From contig JAKTNV010000009.1 of NCBI GenBank assembly GCA_022747635.1, forward strand, positions 880,501 to 944,500: a DNA stretch of 64,000 nt. Direction: 5' to 3'. This document shows, in pieces, positions 1 through 10,477 of the stretch. The position numbers were made by a program, and so were the translations under genes. Below the pieces are notes generated by a model that saw only the letters and a list, made by a program, of their open reading frames with translations, was not told the DNA's origin and did not search any database. Numbering within the stretch: the first letter of the stretch is position 1; the number at the start of each line of letters is the position of its first letter. This stretch comes from Hetaerina americana (taxonomy: Eukaryota > Arthropoda > Insecta > Odonata > Calopterygidae).

Positions 1-707
1 GCCGAGAACAGACGTGCTCGAGCTCGCTCCCTAGAACCGGTTCGACCCTACCTGAGACTACCTGCGTGCCTGCTGTTACTTCTGTGCCTCTGTGTTTGTT
101 CATCCATAGTAAAGAGTAGTTTAGTGTTACCCTTAACTTTGTGAAATAGTTTAGTTTATTTAGTTTTTGTGTTGCTTGTTATTAGTTTTTAATAGTGTGG
201 TGGTATTCCTAGTGGGTACTCTACGTGGCTTCCGGTGGTTTTTGTCCTTCGAATCTAATTGGTTTTCGGTGAATGCTTTATTTTCTTTACTATGTTTTTT
301 CTTTACTATCTTCCAAAGCGTAACTTATTCATTGAGCTAAATTTAGTTTCAGTGAAGTGTAGTGTAGTGTCAACGTATACGTTGCTTCGTTTATATGGTT
401 TTCGTTTTGTGTGTGGTTTGTTAACCGTAGTGTGTGGTAGTAGTAATTTATTTTAGTGGATTGTGGTGGTTTTTGTCCTTCGACTCTGATTGGTGATCAA
501 TGAGTGCTTTCCTTTTTTTACTATCTTCTTTTTGGTCCTCTGAAAACCATACCTTACTCAAGCATCGTTTTTTCGCTCAGGCTTCATACTATATTCAATT
601 CCAAATCGTAACTTATTGTTTGAGCTAAATTTAGCTAACCTCTTTAAGAAATTTTAGCATAGTGTATACAGGTTAGCTTTTGTTGGGAACTCGGTAGTTA
701 AATAACG

Positions 708-2757
708 ATGGCTACATCTAGGTCCCCTGTTGCCATAATAATAATAATAATAATTGGGCCCGTTCGAGCAGGATCGGGCAATTTATTGTTTCAATTTCAG
801 TTTTTTTGGGGTGCCTTATGTTTAAACCCCCAATACAATTTCGTTAATTTTACAAAATACAAAATATGAGTTACATGCCATTCCTTTCCGTTACTCTCCC
901 CGTTCTTACTTTATCTTTTGTTGATAAATCTTTCCAATATTTTCCTAATCGGTTCCTCATGTAGGTATTGCCCAATTTGTTGGACGTTATGCAAATATCC
1001 AAGGATAGCTTCCAGTTCGCGTCTTTCCTCGGCATAAATTGGGCAATAAAGGACTCTGTGTATTGCCGTGTCCTCCTCCATCATGCATTCACACGTCCCC
1101 TCCTTTTTTTCCCTATTTTCTTGAGGTATGATCTAAACTCCCCGTGCCCCGTTAAAATTTGCGTAATAGCGTTGTAAGTTTTAAAGTTGATCTTCATTCT
1201 TTCCTTCACGCTAGGTTAAAATTGTCTGGTTGTTTTACCCTTTTCTAATGTTTCCCATTCCCGTTCCCACATATGCAGGAAATACGCTCTTATAAAATTC
1301 CTGTTCCTGCTCCATTTCTCAGTTGGAGACAAAGCTATATCTCCTAGAGTAGCCTCTTCCATCTGCTTCATCCGTACCTTGATTCTTTTTCCTCTATTGA
1401 GAACGTTATCGGCTGTATCCCAGTTATTATCTATAGAGCTTCATTGCAGACCGTATTGTAGCTCCCGGATATTGCAATTAGGCAAGATATTTGGGCCTCT
1501 TCCAGTTTTCTCCGGATTCTGCTGTAATTGAGTCTCTCTCCCCACACCTCGCAGCCGTATGCCAATATTGGGATGGTGACTCCGTTGTATATAGTTCTTA
1601 AGCTATTTGTGGTGATGCCAAATCTGTTTCTGCACAACCTTCTTAAGCAGTTAAATATTTTCTTGACCTTGCCTGCTGCGTAATTTGCGTGCTCTTGAAA
1701 TGTTAGTCTCTCGTCGAATTCAATGCCCAGGTATCTGAATGTGGAGGATCTTTTGATGTTTTGACCATAGATTTTTATAGTTTTTGTATAGCCTGTTGCC
1801 ATGCTCGAAGACACTGGCGAATGCGCGGCTTTAAGGGTCCGTATAGTCCTGCTGGAGAGTATGGTGCAGCAGCTTCGATCGGAGATCGCCGGCCGGAGGG
1901 CTCCCGTCAGGAGAGACGGTGCTCGGGTTGGGAATACGAAAACCCGCCACGCAAATAGGGATGCACGGACTGGTCCGAATGCTACACGTGGCTGGGCGAT
2001 TAGAGACCTACCCCGTGCCTTATCTCTCAACGAGGGAGTGTCTCACGTCTGTAGGTCAAACGACTGGAGGGTCGTCTCTCGGGAAGGTAACGCTGCGGCG
2101 AGGATTGGACTCTCCGGAGGCAGATACCATCCCCGTCTGCAGCTGGTACCATTTGCTGTCGGATGACAGCACCACCGTACCTACAGCCCCTATCCCTACT
2201 CCAAGGGCACTGCCTAAGGTAAGGCATCAGCGCTCGGGAAGGGGGGAACCGTTATATTAGGCAGTTCCAATGTCCGGCGCGTAATGAATCCGCTGCGCCG
2301 CAGAGTCCAACAGGAGGGAGGTGTTGGATTTTTGTCACCCTGGTGTATACCAGGCGACGCTGGCGGTAAAGGCGGCCGTCAGTAATACGGGCTGCTCCAA
2401 GCTATGCATTTCGGCTCATGTCGGGACAAGCGACGCCACGGAACGTGGATCTGAAGAGATCCTGCGCTCCTTTAAGGAGATGCACTCGGAGGCGAAACGA
2501 GTCGAGGCAGAGTTGAAGGCCCAAATTAAATTAGGTATATGTAGTATTGTGCCGCGTGTAGGCCGCGGAAGGCTCGTTTGGAGCCGAATTGAGGCTTTAA
2601 ATCAGAGATTGCTGGGGTTTTGCCGGGATATTTGAGCGGACTTCGTTGATCTGAGGCCTGTCCTCTCATCGTGTCGGGTACCCCTTAATCGCTCCGGGGT
2701 CCATTATACTACCGAGGCATCGCAGTTGGTAGCACGTAGGTTACCCGAACACGTTTG
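708..2757 (+). pseudogene. CR1-A ORF1 (SGNH/GDSL-hydrolase-like), interrupted
   Basis: The start ATG at 708 matches the ORF1 start of E10 (MA-SRSPVA) but is cut after about ten codons by the insert at 737-1791. The body resumes at 1803 with a leucine-rich, probably coiled-coil segment, then a basic linker. The esterase-like part runs from about 2255 (a GSSN-like block) to 2757. The usual HVGTND block reads HVGTSD here, so the conserved Asn is lost. A TGA at 2633-2635 precedes the ADFVDLRP and RSGVHYT blocks, which continue in the same frame, and the same TGA occurs in copy E9. At least one further frameshift lies near 2100. In this family ORF1 is thought to bind nucleic acid and carry an esterase fold; this copy cannot make it. 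Confidence 0.85.
737..1791 (-). mobile_element. R1-clade-like LINE fragment inserted in CR1-A ORF1
   Basis: This is a 5'-truncated LINE on the minus strand. From 1790 to about 1431 it encodes the C-terminal part of an RT (YLGIEFDERLTFQEHA, then IPILAYGCEVW, then a stop after NEAL). It continues with weaker homology (TGHGEFRSYLKKIG) toward a 3' end made of ATT repeats at 737-756. It is flanked by an exact 11-bp target-site duplication, CCTGTTGCCAT, at 726-736 and 1792-1802. The R1-like assignment rests on the conserved C-terminal RT pattern; an I- or LOA-type origin is possible. It carries an internal TAG stop and is inactive. Confidence 0.75.
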
Positions 2758-5734
2758 AGAGTTTAGCATAGCTGGTAGGCAAGAGCGTAGGTCATATATT
2801 GGGATAAATAAAGTAGAATATAATGCTTTTTGTAAATTCAGATCAGGTTATGCCTATCAAATCCCCAAAAAAATTGAATAAAGAAACACTTCCGTTAAAA
2901 CAAAATATAACCCACGTAAAATTAATAAAATTGGTGCTTCTAAATACAAAACAGCTAGCAATGGGAGTGAATGTAATTCTTTTGTCTCTGTTAACCAATA
3001 ATCTTCTCAAAACAGTTTTGTTAGCGTACATAAAACAAAAAAATAAAAGTAATTGACCAAATTAAAATTATAACATTAAACTGCCGCAGCATTAGAAACA
3101 AAATATCGGATATTGAACATATTTTTGTCAGTACAAACGCAGATATAGTAGTTGGAACGGAAAGTTGTTCCACGGGAGATATAGCCAACAATGAGGTTTT
3201 TCCAAACGCTTTCACAATTTACAGAAGGGACAGACCAAGTAGATTGGGTGGGGGAGTATTCATTGCAGTAAAGTCACATCTTAGTAGCCAACGTTATGAA
3301 TGCGACGTAGATGACATAGAAAGCGTTTGGTGCGACATTAAGGACTACAATGGCAAAAGTCTATTCGTGTGCTCATTTTATAGAACCACAGATTCTAACA
3401 CAAATGTCCTTCACAAGCTCGACGAACAAATATCCACTCTCAGCAGCAGATATAACGACAGTAATATCATAATCGCTGGTGGCAAAAATCTACCGTCAAT
3501 TGACTGGGATAACTACTGCGTAGGAAAATCTGCCGAAACAGAGATTCATGCACAGAACTCCTTCATATATTCAAAAACGCTCCTTAGAACAAATTGTTAA
3601 ATCACCAACACGGGGCCAAAGCATACTAGACATCTGTCCGACTTCTATGCCCGACATCATTACTAACTTTGAAATAATAGACGGAATCAGTGACCATAAG
3701 GCTACTCTTGTAGAGTTTTAAACTAAGTACGTCTAAATAAACAAAGAAAAGCGTAAAATATACCTATACAACAAGACAAGTTTTAACAAGTTTTAACGGG
3801 CTACGAGAGCATTTAAAAATAAAATTACCAGAATATAAGAAAGAAAACTGATAACCAATACAGAGAACACTTGGAATTATTTCTTAAATAATTTACCCGA
3901 AGGAATGAAGACGTACATCCCGTCCAAACTCAAATGCGACAGTAAGGAACCTAGATGGTGCAACGGGGAAGTCAGATCGGCATTAAGAAGGCAAAAAAAG
4001 CTACAGTCAAAGTTAAAAAGGAGTTTAAAAAGTGGCCATATAGGTTACATGAATACATCCAAAGAGCAACTAAAAGAATGTCGTAGTAAGACGAAAAGTA
4101 TTATGCGCACAGCACTACACTCTTTTAAATCTAAAATGCTCAGCGAATATCTTGGGGAAAATCCAGTCATTCTGGTCCTATGTTAGGGAAATACAGGGTA
4201 AACGTCCAACTGTTCATTCTTTGAAGAAGGAAAATGGAGAAATCAAAACAAATAGCGTGAAAAAGGTAAATATTTTAAACCATTTTTTCCAGAGCGTCTA
4301 CAATATAAACACAAACGCACCAAACGATCCTCCACACCCACCCGGGGAAGACATGAGCGATCTTACACTGACCAAGCAGGGAATAGTACATCTGCTCCGT
4401 AGTATCACAGCACACAAGGCACCCCGTTTTTACATATTGTTTTTCTAAAATCGATAGAAGAAGGCTCAGTGCCTCGCGACCAGAAGCTAGCCCATATAAC
4501 TCCCATCTATAAAGGCGGTGATATTGATTAATCAACCAATTACCGACCCATTTCTTTAACATCGATCTCTTGTAAAATATTGGAACACATTATAGTCACT
4601 AACATTATGAGATTTCTTGATAGTAGGAATATACTAATCCACAACCAGCACGGATTTAGGAAATGCAGATCTTGCGAAACACAACTTGGTCTCTTCATTC
4701 ACGATATACTTAGATCGGGAGAAAACAACACACAAGTCGATGCAGCATTCCTGAATTTCAAAAAAGTCTTCGACAAAGTCCCACACAATAAATTGTTACA
4801 TAAACTTAAATACTATGGAATCAAGGAGAAAATAATTAATTTGATTAGAGACTTCTTCTCAAATGGCAAACAAATAGTGTCATGGATGAATTGGGCTCAG
4901 AGGATAGAGATGTAACTTCGGGCGTCCCCCAGGGAAATGTAATAGGGCCTATTCTGTTCTTAATATACATAAATGACTTAAGCACACAAGTTGGTAGCAA
5001 TCTAAGGTTATTTGCTGACGACACGGCGGTATACAGGGAAATAAGGAGCCAACTAGATCGCCAGTATCTTTCTAGAGACTTGGACAATATCTCGGAATGG
5101 TGCAATAAATGGGGATTAACACTTAATATAGATAAATGCGCAGTTTTGAAATTTTTGAACAAGGAAGCGACGAATTGGATATACACTACAAAATAGAGGG
5201 TTCAGTATTGACTACGGCCAATCAAGTTAAATATTTGGGGGTTGTTCTAACACCACGCCTTGCATAGGGAGCACATATCAGGACATAATGCGGATCAGCT
5301 TAAACTATATCAAAATAAAACGGGTGATGGGAAAATGTAATGAGAAAGTTAAATAGAGGTAGAGATATAATGTTATTTTGCTCTAGTTAGAATCAGATGA
5401 AGTCCAGAGAAAATCCGCTACATTCGTTAAAAATTGTTATGATAAGAACACAAGTGTGACAGGTCTCTTAGGGGAATTAGGCTGGCGACCACTTGAAGTG
5501 CGGAGGGAACAAGCGAGGCATAGACTTTCAGAAAGGTTCAGAACAAACGAGTTTAACTATGACACTGGAGGAATTCTAATGGCCCCACACTACTTAGGTA
5601 GATCAGACCACAAACATAAGATATGGGAGATAGATTCCAGGACGGATAAATACAAATTCTCATTCTTTACCCGAACAATCAGAAATCATAATAGTAAGAA
5701 ACCGATGTCAGGTGGGAAATATTACAAACATTGA
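2758..5734 (+). pseudogene. CR1-A ORF2 (endonuclease + reverse transcriptase), decayed
   Basis: The EN domain spans about 3060-3720. It shows LNCRS, GTES, FYR-PDS and SDHKA blocks, but the catalytic GGDFNLP block reads GGKNLPS. A connector with KTYIPSKLK and RWCNGEVR follows from 3905, and the RT runs from about 4190 to 5734. In RT motif A the catalytic Asp of LDF is Asn (FLNFKKVFDKVPH), a change shared with E9. Motif C (FADDTAVYRE) is present at about 5010. Several frameshifts and stops break the frame. The stretch before EN has no in-frame ATG, as in E9. The homologous product nicks target DNA and primes reverse transcription from the element's RNA. Confidence 0.85.
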
Positions 5735-5992
5735 ATTCACCAGTCGGAGCAAAGTTAAACACTGCAAAGCTGTTAGGCATACTTCAGGTGCATGTATATG
5801 TAGGATGTAGTTTGAGTATTTCCATGTGTATGGAGTGTAAGTGCTCTTGCATGAATGTATGCCATGTTTTTTTCGTGGATATATGAATCTGTGGTTATTG
5901 CATGCGGTTTTTTTTCTTTTCTAAATTACGGGTGGTGTGCTAACACCTCCTGCCAATTGCCCTTGCGTCCGCTTGCGGGGTATTAAGTAGTA

Positions 5993-8900
5993 GAAGGCCT
6001 TTTTAAGGATAGAAGGCAGGTCATTTGATGGGTCGGTAACATCTGGGACTATTGAGTATAATATTATTAATGAAAATATAAAAGTCACCGAAAACACTGG
6101 CGTTTATTTAGAAAGTCATGTGACACGTACTTCCCCACAAAGGCGTCCTAAATTACAGCAAGTCACAAATAAGGACGTTATTCAAAATAAAAATAATATA
6201 CTTGTTATTAATTGCAGAAGCCTCAAACACCAATCAGCGGATCTCAAACACATAATCCAAACTCATTCCGCTGATATAGTATTAGGCACAGAGAGTTGGC
6301 TGTGCAATGACATAAACGAAAAATAAATTTTCCCAATAGATTTCAAAGTTTACCGACACGATAGAGATACAAGACCCGGAGGAGGTGTTTTCGTGGCAGT
6401 GAAAAGTCATTTTGAAAGCAGGCAAGTTTCATTTCAAAGTAATAACATAGAGAGTGTGTGGTGAACCTTACTACGGACCAATCAACCCAACATAAATTTA
6501 GGCTCTTTCTACAGACCTCCAGACTCAGATTTGAAAAAAACTTCATACCGTCAAAGATCAAATTTACAATTTTACACGTAAATATAATAACAGCATAAAC
6601 ATAACTGGTGGAGACTTTAACCTCCCTTGTATCGATTGGGACAGCAATATCGTTAATTCTCTCACCCGCGATCGCGAATCTTGCAAATCCATGATAAAAT
6701 TGGTTCAAAGAAACTCCCTCCATCAAGCTGTACGCATGCCCACCCGCGGAAAGAACATATTGGACCTATTTCTTACAAATACGCCTCAACGTATTATTAG
6801 TGTATCAACTGACGAGGGCTTCAGTGACCATGAAGCAGTTAATATCCACTTGGACATAGAAATAAAAAAAAATGTTAAACCAAAAAGAAAAAAATTTGTT
6901 CCCATAAACCAGACTTTGAAACTTTTGCCAATCAATTACACGCTTCACTACCCGAGTTCAAAACCCACCTAAGTCATGCCACCGCTGAAGAAACTTGGAG
7001 AGCGTTTGTCAATAATATGCAAAAAGGCATCATAGATTTCATCCCTATAAAATACGTTAAAGCAAATCTCGACCCCAGGTGGTATAATAAAGACGCTAGA
7101 AAAGCCCTTCGAAAGCAGAGAATGCTACACTCTAGTGTGAGGAGGGCAGGCGTGAACATATCATCCCCTGAGAATAAATAATTGTGGGACAAAAATAGAT
7201 CCTCTAAAATTGAAACCAAAACAAAAGTACGTAGCGTCTTCCTGGACTATAAACGCAAAGTAATTTGTGAGTACTTGGGCACTGACCCCGAAGCTTTGTG
7301 GTCATATGGGAGTCACAAACTGTGGCTTGCTAAAGGGATTGTAGCAATATAATTCATACCGGCAGTGACGGTAAAGATAACATCCTAAATTTATTCTTCC
7401 AAAGCGTTTTCACGACCCATGTCTGCACCGCACTTCTCCAAGAAACAATACATACTCAAGCCATAGAAAAAATAACTGCGAACCAACAAGGAACTCTTAA
7501 ATTGCTTAATGAGATTAAACCCAACAAATCCCCGGGTCTCGAAAGTATACCACCTAGGCTGATAAAACATTTAGCTCCAAACATTGCCCCGTACGTTGAA
7601 TTTATATTTAACAAATCCCTCATAGAGTGCAAAGTACCTAAAATTTGGAAAACCGCGCAAATAACGCCTATTTTTATAAGTGGTGACCGCTCCTGCGAAA
7701 CCCAATTAGGATTATTTACACATGATTTACTTTTATCTGGTGAGAGAGGTAGGCAAGTGGATACCATCTTCTTAGATTTTCAAAAGGTATTTGATGAGGT
7801 TCCACATGGTAAACTCATTCATAAACTAAAACTCGCGGGTATAAACAAGGGCGCCATAAATTGGGTTAAAGATTTTCTTTCAAAGCGGGAACAGCGGGTA
7901 GTCCTTGATGGCGCTAGTTCCGGCAGCGTTCGAGTCACACCGGGGGTACCTCAGGGAAATGTAATCGGGCCGTTGCTTTTCTTGATTTTTGTTAACGATT
8001 TGAACCGCGAAGTGAAAAGTAAAATTAGGATGTTCGCGGATGACACGGTGATCTATCGGGAGATATCTTGGGATGAGGATCGTTTTATTTAAGCGCAGGA
8101 TTTAGATTGCATTACTAAATGGTGTTCTAACTGGGGACTGACACTAAATTATAACAAATGTTCGGTGGTAAATTTCTTTGAAAGATCAACGGGATTTGCT
8201 TACAAATTAGCTGGAGGTGACCTAGCAGTAGTTGATGCGGTAAAATACCTAGGTGTCACATTCACAAAAGACTTAACTTGGGGGACTCACATACGTAAAG
8301 TCTGCGGTCAAGCATATAAAAAATTTTGATTCATTAGACGCATTGTCGTCAAAAGTGACTCGAAGATCAAGGAACGTTGTTACCACGCTCTTGTAAGGCC
8401 TCATTCAGAATACGCATGTAGCGTGTGGGATACGAGTGAAAAAGGCCTCATTCGGGAAATTGAGAAGGTTCAACGCCGGGAAGCCTTTCTTCTTAAAGAT
8501 TCTTAAGATAAAACGCGAAGCGTCACCGAAATGCTTATGAAGTGGGGTGGGAATCATTAGAAGAGAACCAATTCAATTAAAGATTGAAATTAATAATTAA
8601 ATTCAGATCCGCATGTTTCAGCACCGAGGCCTCGAAAATGATTCCTACTCCTTCATACATTGGTATTTTGTATCATTTATATAAAATTCGGGAAATAGAT
8701 AAAAGATTTGGTATTTTCCCGGCGTATCAGCTGCGTTAATTCCTCTCGGGTCCTGCACCGTGTAATATCGTCCGTATTGGCCCAATGGACGATATTAGCC
8801 GGTGGAGGACCCGAGAGGTATTTACGCAGCGGTAAATAGAGGCCAGAACTAGCCGACTCAAGGACTCCTTCCCACGGACAATACGGGATAGTAACTGCAG

Positions 8901-9267
8901 GGTTATAGATAGCAAAAATTCCTCTTGCCACCCTCAGCGTCTAAAAAATAATTAGTTCTACTTAAATGCATACTCTTCCACTAACCTTATGTGTTTTGTT
9001 ATAATAACCCATTCTTTCCGAATGGTGTAATTAGTGTCCGCGGGGGGAAATTCCTGCTACCTACAACGTTGGGTCGCATTCCCTGCCTTTTACAGTCTCC
9101 TCGGGGGGAGACTGTAAGGAGACTGTGATGTGTTTTTTGGTGCATGTTCATGTGGTAGTTATGTTTCACATTCTTGCCTGTTGTTTCTTGGCTTGCGTGT
9201 TGTAGGATGGCTTATGTGCTGCAACCTGGGGTGCTGTTTTTTGTTAGTTTTCGGTATATGTGTTTGC
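5993..9267 (+). mobile_element. CR1-B non-LTR retrotransposon, copy E2, truncated at both ends
   Basis: The copy starts at the ORF1/ORF2 border (GGCCTTTTTAAGGATAG), directly against the tail of E1, so it is 5'-truncated. ORF2 follows to about 8940. The 3' UTR matches other CR1-B copies up to about 9267 and then stops before the terminal hairpin. Some of the late ORF2 region (8570-8830) is rearranged. Divergence from E10 and numerous stops show age. Confidence 0.85.
5996..8940 (+). pseudogene. CR1-B ORF2 (EN + RT), with a 144-bp RT deletion
   Basis: The frame is open without an ATG from the border at about 5996 through INCRSLKHQ, GTESW and a stop at 6324-6326. EN blocks continue through GGDFNLP at about 6610 and SDHEA at about 6820. 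The RT is open at 7502-8092 and contains SCETQLGLFTHD, FLDFQKVFDEVPH and MFADDTVIYRE. Relative to E10, 144 bp (48 codons) covering the NYRPISLTS to HGFRKTR part of the RT are missing in frame after ISGD at about 7687. An in-frame TGA sits at about 8327 (KKF-stop), identical to that in E4 and E10. Further stops occur near 8090 and 8500. Not functional. Confidence 0.8.
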
Positions 9268-9963
9268 GCCTAAAGGGAGGAGAGCCCTCGATTGGCGGGA
9301 TGAACGCGGGCGGACGAGGTCGCGTCCTCACGCGCAGTTAGCCATTCCCGATAGCGGCGACTGCCGCCTCCACCCGCTGGGGGCGACACGGAGGAGGAAC
9401 ACCCCGAATTATTTCGTGTAACTATCGAAAGTCGATGGGTTGCATCGAGCGGCACGCCACTCGCGGAGGAAGGGAGACTAGAATTTGGAATTCAGTATGC
9501 TCATCGGAAAATGAGGGCTTGAGGCAGGGAAACGCACACAGGTTAAAGATATCGCAGAATGGAAACAAGAGACGTCGCAACGACACTCAGAAACAGCTGA
9601 TAAGATAGATCGATCATCAGAATTGACGATCACTCGCATGATTGCCCAGGAATATGAAAGAACATGCAGAGATCCATGACAAAGATCCCATATGCGAAAA
9701 GGAGTATCCGAGGGAAAAAGAATTAAATATCATATAAAAATTATAATCATTAGAAAGTATTTTTAGTAGGGATTAATTGATTAGAGTGGTAAATGGGTGG
9801 CACTTAAAACCGGATCACAGAGTCTACTGCAGCTAAGACTGCTGGAACATTATAAACAAGTATCATTGACTGTATACTGATAGACTGTCAATACGAAGTC
9901 ATATACCGAGGATGCACACGATATCCGAAGGGATAGTTGATCATTAAGAAGAAAATTTGTAAT
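9268..9963. other. No recognisable gene; partly GC-rich unique sequence
   Basis: A GC-rich patch at about 9270-9480 contrasts with the AT-rich DNA that follows. The minus-strand reading of 61 codons there has no family resemblance I recognise. Nothing else is seen. Confidence 0.5.
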
Positions 9964-10477
9964 AGCTACATCTACGTCTACATAATACCCCGCAAGCCGC
10001 CGCAAGGGCGTGTGGCGGGGGGTGATAGGTCACCAACCGTAAAAAAGAAAAATACCACATGCAAAAAAACAACACGGAAAATTACACCCGCAGCAGCGCA
10101 CACACTCATGCAAAAATCCCTTCATCCAATACTCATGCAAACACATGTACCGCAAAACAACTAAAAAACTGCACCCCATGATGCAGCACGAAAGCCATCC
10201 TACAACACGGAAGCCAGGACACAACAAGCAAGAAATTGAAACATCACTACCACATGAAAATGCACCACGAAACACTCTACCCCCAAAGAGTCTCTAAATG
10301 GCAGGGAATGCGACCCAACGTTGCAGGTAGCAGGAATTTCCCCCCGCGGAGAGGGACGATGGATTGAAAGGGAAACTTAAAAACAGATGAACAGAACATG
10401 AATGAGGTCATTCGGAAAGAATGGGTTATTATAGCAAAACACATAAGGTTAGTGGAAGAGCATGCATTTAAATACAA

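Larger units (their letters stand above)
1..5992 (+). mobile_element. CR1-A non-LTR retrotransposon, copy E1, decayed
   Basis: The order is 5' UTR, ORF1 with esterase-like blocks, ORF2 with EN and RT, and a 3' UTR ending in the GC-rich CR1 hairpin (about 5943-5985). The first bases match the 5' UTR of copy E10 from 37734 on, so the true 5' end probably lies just outside the window. An R1-like element splits ORF1 at 737-1791. Many stops and frameshifts make both ORFs dead. Copy E2 begins immediately downstream, giving a head-to-tail pair. CR1 clade membership rests on RT motifs such as GVPQGxVIGP, FADDT and PHLEYA-type C-terminal blocks; the split into families A and B is mine. Confidence 0.9.

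Noticed and set aside
9270..9455. GC-rich patch as a possible host exon
   Set aside because: No splice context, no recognisable protein motif, and only 61 codons.
10030..10275. Cys-rich 81-codon minus frame, repeated at several places (for example 24404-24646, 16951-17151)
   Set aside because: It recurs because it is part of the CR1-B 3' UTR. Copies have frame changes and stops at different places, so it is not a conserved protein.
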